From Cryptomeria japonica (Eukaryota > Streptophyta > Pinopsida > Cupressales > Cupressaceae): a DNA stretch of 64,000 nt. Location of the stretch: assembly GCF_030272615.1 (NCBI RefSeq), contig NC_081415.1, positions 374,933,392 through 374,997,391 of the forward strand, read 5' to 3'. This document shows, piece by piece, positions 58,991 to 64,000 of the stretch. Under the pieces are notes generated by a model. The model was not told the DNA's origin and made no database searches. It saw only the letters and a program-made list of their open reading frames with translations. Position 1 is the stretch's first letter. Each line of letters begins with the position of its first letter. The position numbers were made by a program, and so were the translations under genes.

Positions 58991-60124
58991 CTACTCAATT
59001 GATGCATTTAATGGAAACCATTTTGTCAGTTTTTCTCATCAAGACGTCCAACGGTTGGCGAGACTCCTACCGATGATTCAAATGTTTGGTGCCGGTTGTT
59101 ATGACTTTACCGCTTTTTTCTTTTTGATCGGCACAAACTATCCTGACCCACTTATCAGGTCTCAGGATATCAATTTTTTCTTTATCTCGATGGTTCATTT
59201 CATCCCGATGGGCATCACTTTAGTCTTGGCTTTGCCTTTTGTTTTAATGCTCCACTAACATAATTCTCCCCGATGCATTTGCCTTTGGTTTCCTTTTACT
59301 TAACTCATCGAGTATTGACATAGTTTATTTCATGTCCCTTTGATTCTCCGATATCTCAATATTCCAATCCGCATTCTGACTAAGACCACCGCGCTATTGG
59401 CATAACTTATCCCGAGGAACTCCTCGCACTTACCATTTGCCTAAACGGTCCTATCAGGTTTCGGCATAACATAAAAGTTCTTCTTCCGATGTCCTGATGA
59501 ATCCTCATTAGATGCTTTCTTTATCAGTATAACTCATGCCGATGCCCCCGCAAGTGCTTCTATCTTCATCGGGGGGGGTCAAAATAGCCTTTTTCTATTC
59601 CTCCCAAAGTCCTGATGAGTTCCCGATGCCCTTTTGTGTTTTATGCTTCTGAGTTTGTTTTATCGATATAGGTTATACCGATAGCTCCGCCTTCCGATTC
59701 TCCATGTCATCAAGGATCGGTCTAGCTTATTTTGCACTACTTCAATATGGTTCTTTTTTCTAATGGGCTCACCTTCGGTTACCTTTAGGCATCAGGTATC
59801 AGGATAAAACTTTCTCATTACTTCCGATCTCCTGATACTATTATGTTAAGCTTTGCCATACCATTATAAGTTATACCGATGGTTTCATAGGTTATCGGTA
59901 TAGCAATTTCTACGCTTTGCCGATAAGCCAATACAAGCCGATAGAAAACAACTGCCTACTACCTCGTCAGAACAAGCTATCTCAATGGAATGACCTTTCC
60001 AAGAGTGTGCACCGTGTTGAGTATTTTTTAAGTGCTCCAATGAGTTTGCGCTTTATTTCATTAGTATAAGTGATGCCGATAATCCTCCTTTGGTTTGCCA
60101 ATGCGGTTTCATCGGAACTACTTA
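58991..60124 (-). other. Noncoding stretch rich in CCGAT / ATCGG
   Basis: No coding frame survives. CCGAT, CGATG or ATCGG occurs dozens of times at irregular intervals in about 1.1 kb, far above the rest of the window. It separates the extra ORF from a short upstream frame. It may be an intron, a decayed insertion or regulatory leader. Confidence 0.55.
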
Positions 60125-60339
60125 TGTCGATAAGTAAAATTTTGCAATTTAGCACAAATGAGCCATCCATCCTGTAAATTAATGATCCTAACTTTTTCCC
60201 ACAAGGTCTGAAACATACTAGAAGACAATCCTTGATCACACCATAATGACTCCTCTGTTGACAAATGCTTCATAATGGATTCCTTGTGCATTCTATACTC
60301 AGTGCATGCCCTCAATGTGCTCGAGTTATACCTTGGCAT
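60125..60339 (-). CDS. Short open frame between integrase and the CCGAT-rich stretch
   Basis: A 73-codon frame starts MPRYNSSTLRACTEYR and contains SLWCDQGLSSSMFQTLWEKV. Composition is protein-like, not low-complexity, and it lies in the same direction as the downstream extra ORF. It could be the first exon or original start of that ORF, but I see no clear splice donor, so the link is a guess. Confidence 0.3.
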
Positions 60340-60639
60340 TCCTGAAACAACTGATCCTTAGAGAACTTTACTTGTGCCAATAAGGTTCCTATACATGCAA
60401 ACCAGTAATAAATGCTCATATGATAAAAGAAAAAGGCCTTTGTATAGCATAAAATATTTTGTAAAAATATGTGCTAATAGTGGCTCTTTCTGGGGATGTA
60501 TGTTCTCTTTAAGGACATAGAAAGATCCTAGTTATCTTTGGAAAGAAGACCAACATGAAAATTGAAAAAACAAAAATACTCCCTGCTCATCAAGAGAAAA
60601 AATGCTTAAGATGCTGAGCATGAACCGGGAACTCTTGCA
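60340..60639 (-). other. Post-integrase spacer of element D
   Basis: AT-rich sequence after the integrase C-terminus, with stops in all frames and no recognisable feature. Confidence 0.4.
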
Positions 60640-61710
60640 TTTGACCATTAGTATCCTGCAAGTAATAGGAGTTTTCTCCACCTTTTTCTTAAATGATAAA
60701 AGGTCCTAGCTAGAGTGCATCGAACTTGCCTTGCTTCCCTTTATCCTGATCTTTGGCATTCCATTTTAACACCCATTCACCATCTTTAAATGATCTGTCA
60801 CATGCTTTTCTATCATGTAAAGATTTTACCATTTGTTGTCTTTGTAAGTTTTTTCCTCGAGCTTCTCTTCTATATTCATCCAGCTCAGCTAAAGCCATCA
60901 ATCTGTCCCCCATGAAGTTTACTTCTTCCAAACATTCTTTTGTAAAAAAATTATAAATTGGAAGCAAATTATTTAAGGGAAATCTTGCTTCTTTGCCATA
61001 TACAAGCTCATATGGGGCAAATCTTGTGGACTTCTTGATTGTCACTCTATTAGCCCATACTACTAAGACCAATTTTGAGTCCCAAGCCTTTTTATTATCA
61101 CCCAACATCCTTCTGATAATCTTCAACAAGTTCTTGTTGCTTGATTCTTCTTGTCCGTTTCCTTGGGGATGGTAAGGTGATGAGTAAGACAAAGTGATAC
61201 CATAATTTTCACAGAAATCAGAGAACTCCTTGGATCTGAAACACATCCCATTGTCTACTACAATCTTCTGAGGTACTCCAAATCTAGTCAGAGTATTTTC
61301 TAAGATAAACTTTGTCACCACTTTGCTTGTAGCCTGTCTTGTAGGAATAGCTTCAACCCATTTAGTAAAATAGTTAGTAGCAACCAAAATCCATTTATGC
61401 CCACCACTAGATTTGTTTTCTATTTCTCCTATGAAGTCAATACCCCACATCTAGAATGGTTCTTCTATATGCATGCACCTGAGAGGAATGGCTCCATTAT
61501 ATTTGAGTTTCCCTGAAATTTTTTGACAAGCCTCACATTTTCTGACATAAGTATGACAATCCTTGAAAACTTGAGGCCAGTAATAACCAACATTAAGAAT
61601 TTTGTGAGCAGTGGTTTTAGCTGAGAAGTGACCTCCACATACACCTTCATGTAAATATTTTAAAACAGCAGATGCTTGATACTCATCTAGACACAATATA
61701 AGAATACCAT
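60640..61710 (-). pseudogene. Integrase of element D
   Basis: The zinc-binding region is HEGVCGGHFSAKTTAHKI...CEACQKI (HHCC). One TAG at 61448 lies just before the core. The core has MWGIDFIGEIENKSSGGHK, KIVVDNGMCF and HPQGNGQEESSNK, giving the D, D and E catalytic residues intact. The C-terminal part (ARGKNLQRQQMVKSLHDRK, GEWVLKWNAKD) fits gypsy integrases, and the frame breaks near 60710 with LGPFII after it. The enzyme inserts element DNA in the nucleus. It is the best preserved integrase in the window. Confidence 0.88.
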
Positions 61711-62353
61711 CTCTATTTTTCTAGTATAGATCCCCATTAAGTAATACATACCTAGATGTTTCAAGCTTTAAAGTTCTTCTTTGACTATCATTTAAACTAT
61801 CCAGACATTTCATATATTTCAAGAAGTGAACAATATTTGTATACCAAGGGCATCTTTCAATGCTAATTTGTACATCTTTCAGCTCTACCAGGTTTACTTG
61901 TGCTGCTTCAAGATTAGATTCTGCCATAAACTTCGCTAAACCTTGACCTCTTACCAATTTTGTGATTTGTAAATCAATATTGAACTCTTGGATCTAGTTT
62001 ATCCATCTGCATCTTCTCCCAATAGTCTTTTTCTATCTAAAAATGTCTTTAACAACAACATTTGTTACATAGGAAATAACGGTGGCACCAACTAAGTAAG
62101 GTCTAAAGGATTTCACAAATTTCACAAGAGCATAAGCCTATTTTTCATTCAAATCATAATTCAATTCCGATGCTTGTAATATTTTACTAAAAAATGCCAC
62201 TGGTTGTTCAAGACCCTCATCATGCTTTTGTAACATGACAACAACAATAGTATGGAATGAGGCAAATGAAAATACTTGAAAAGGTTTAGATAAATCAGAT
62301 GATTTGAAAACAAGGGCTTCCTTGATGACTCTTTTCAGAGAAATTTGAAACAA
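61711..62353 (-). pseudogene. Gypsy RNase H of element D
   Basis: It follows reverse transcriptase after a frameshift near 62330. It includes FASFHTIVVVMLQKHDEGLEQ (TIVVVM in place of the more usual A.G.VL), PVAFFSKILQASELNYDLNEK, a TAG at 62138, and RRCRWIN then KLVRGQGLAKFMAE. The tether region ends at 61721 with LETSRYVLLNGDLY. Confidence 0.75.
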
Positions 62354-63620
62354 ACCTTCTCACAAAGTTAATCTGACCAAAGAAAGATTGGATGGCTTTA
62401 ACAGTTTTTGGAATTTGGATTTTATCAATAGAAACAATCCTTTCTGGATCAATTCTAACTCCATCTTTTGAGACAATATGACCTAATAATTTTCCTTCAG
62501 TAACCCCGAAGTGACATTTTTTACGATTCAAAGATATGCCATATTCTAGTGCTCTAATAAAAAAAATTTCCAGATCATTACAATGATTTTCTGCCTTTTT
62601 AGAATAAGCAGTCATATCATCCTGATACACTGCCAAGATACACTCAATCATGCCCTCAAAAGCCACGTCCATACCTCTTTGGAATGTAGCTCTTGCATTT
62701 GTTAGTCCAAAAGGCATCCTAGTGTAAACATAAGTACCCCAAGGTGTAGTAAAAGCAGTTTTGAACTTTTTTGCTTCCCTAACTTTGACTTGATTATAAC
62801 CCGAGAAGCCATCCATCATAGATAACAACTCATTCCCTATGACCTTCTGCAACAAAGCTTCCAAATTAGGCAAGGCATAATTATCTTTCAAAGATGAAAC
62901 ATTTAGATTTCTGAAATCTACACATAACCTAATATCACCATTTTTCTTTCTTACTGGCACAAAAAAAGATACCCATGTTGAGTGCCTTATAGGCTCAATA
63001 ATCCCTGCATTTCTCATTTTCATTAACTCCTCCTTCATCTTTGGATCCAAGGTAGGATTTATAGGTTTTTGCTTTTGTTTGAAAGGTTTTGCATTAGGCT
63101 TCAAAGGTACCTCATGCTGAAAGAAATCTTCCTTGTAAGCTTTAAGGTCATCATATGACCAAGCAAAAACATGCCTATACTTCCTCAATAGATTAATCAA
63201 TTCAGTTCTGATTTTTGGTGTGAGTTTCTTTCCAAGATATACTTCTCTCGGGTTGCTTTCACTTCCCAAGTTTATCTTTTCGACCTCCTCACATCCTCTT
63301 GAATTAGGTCTGAAATTCGTTACATCTTTATCATCAAACATTCTTTCAAGCTCTATTAATCCTTTTGGGATTTTATTAGTTTTTAGCTGCAATACTTGTT
63401 GCCCAAGTACAATTGCTTTGTCATCTTTGTCCTCCACAAGTCCGTTCCAATCAATCCACTGGTGCTCATATTGATCTTCACAAAATAATTTTTTTAGTAA
63501 ATCCCTGTCATCATCAAAAACTTGCCCGCTTTTTACATTATCAGGCACTGACAGTCTAGTTTTAATCTCCACTTGGGTAATTTCATCCAAAGGGATGTCA
63601 TTGTGATAGCCAAGTTCGCC
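62354..63620 (-). pseudogene. Reverse transcriptase of element D
   Basis: The open frame spans 62295-63635 (446 codons). A connecting region (KTRLSVPDNVKSGQVFDDD) is followed by reverse transcriptase blocks GIIEPIRHSTWVSFFVPVRK, RLCVDFRNLN, LLSMMDGFSGYNQV, TTPWGTYVYTRMPFGLTNA and AVYQDDMTAYSK (YQDD at 62616-62627), then KKCHFGVTEGKLLGHIVSK. It copies element RNA into DNA. There is no internal stop; the only breaks are frameshifts at each end (near 63610 and 62330). Confidence 0.9.
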
Positions 63621-64000
63621 ATGAATTCTGCCCAAATATTGTTGGACCTCTCAGTCCAATTTATGGAGAAGGCATTGAATAATTCAATGTGATCCCAGAC
63701 TTCATTCCTATAGCTTTTTAGTTTTTCATTTTTTGCAGCAAATTTGCCCCTAACTTGTGAAATTGCTAATTCTGAATCACCATAAACCATTAGTAATTTG
63801 ATACCATGCTTATTTGCTAGTTTAAGACCTAACAAGAGGGCCTCATATTCAGCAATATTATTAGTACATTCAAAATCCAACAAGAAAGAGTATTTAAATT
63901 TTTTTCATTAGGTGCAATAAGTACAACTCCTATTCCATTCCCTTCCTTACTGCAGGCACCATCAAAGTATAATTCCCAAATTAAGTTTTCATTTTGTTTA
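63600..64000 (-). pseudogene. Second RNase H of element D, upstream of reverse transcriptase (partial)
   Basis: From the window edge it reads WELYFDGACSKEGNGIG, then (after a one-base frameshift in an A-run near 63900) CTNNIAEYEALLLGLKLA, MVYGDSELAISQVRGKF and FNAFSINWTERSNN. FDGA, AEYEAL and GDS hold the catalytic D, E, D of the archaeal/plant-type RNase H. Another frameshift near 63610 connects to the reverse transcriptase frame. The domain lies before reverse transcriptase, and a separate gypsy RNase H lies after it. Confidence 0.82.

Larger units (their letters stand above)
56436..64000 (-). mobile_element. Element D: Tat-like Ty3/gypsy retrotransposon, 3' part
   Basis: Read on the minus strand from 64000: RNase H-like domain, reverse transcriptase, gypsy RNase H, integrase, a noncoding stretch, an extra ORF, polypurine tract and 3' LTR. 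The 5' half (LTR, gag, protease) is outside the window. Its pol is the best preserved of the gypsy elements here and closely resembles element A. It is inserted in the 3' LTR of element B; the flanking 5 bp at 56431-56435 are CTCCA. Confidence 0.82.

Overview
The window is a block of plant transposable-element sequence with no host gene that I can recognise. AT-rich DNA, long LTRs with initiator-Met or Arg tRNA primer sites, Ty1/copia and Tat-type Ty3/gypsy polyproteins, an En/Spm (CACTA) transposon and a plant-mobile-domain remnant point to a land plant with a large repeat-rich nuclear genome. A conifer-type gymnosperm is my guess, not a proof. There is no sign of bacterial, organellar or animal sequence.

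Region 1 (1-21300) is one minus-strand LTR element lacking visible pol. Its 5' LTR is at 20354-21300, its zinc-knuckle gag at 19164-20285, and a long unrecognised ORF2 runs off the left edge. Two later insertions split it: a 10.1-kb CACTA element (8792-18915, target duplication GCA) and a plus-strand LTR element (964-7705, duplication TCTTC). The second insert belongs to the same family as its host and again carries gag plus ORF2 but no protease, integrase or reverse transcriptase.

Region 2 (21301-about 29180) is old degenerate sequence with a plant-mobile-domain remnant, a gag-like frame and short repeats.

Region 3 (about 29181-43950) is a plus-strand Tat-like gypsy element, 'A'. It has a 1332-bp tandem duplication of LTR end, Arg primer site and gag start. 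A young minus-strand copia element (32976-39272, duplication GAAAT) and a solo LTR (39646-40730) are inserted in it. Its second RNase H lies between protease and reverse transcriptase.

Region 4 (about 43951-56435) is a second plus-strand gypsy element, 'B', fused to A inside coding sequence. It is broken by a truncated copia copy 'C' (45536-about 48655) and a solo LTR (49449-50706, duplication ACTAT). In B the second RNase H lies after reverse transcriptase, before integrase.

Region 5 (56436-64000 and beyond) is a minus-strand gypsy element, 'D', close to A, inserted in B's 3' LTR. It also has the extra RNase H upstream of reverse transcriptase and carries an unrecognised ORF between integrase and the 3' LTR.

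The observations most worth following are the pol-less gag+ORF2 family, the two RNase H orders in neighbouring gypsy elements, the extra ORF of D, a 278-bp cytosine-free tract inside the CACTA element, and premature stops that are overwhelmingly TAG, as expected from decay of methylated CAG sites.
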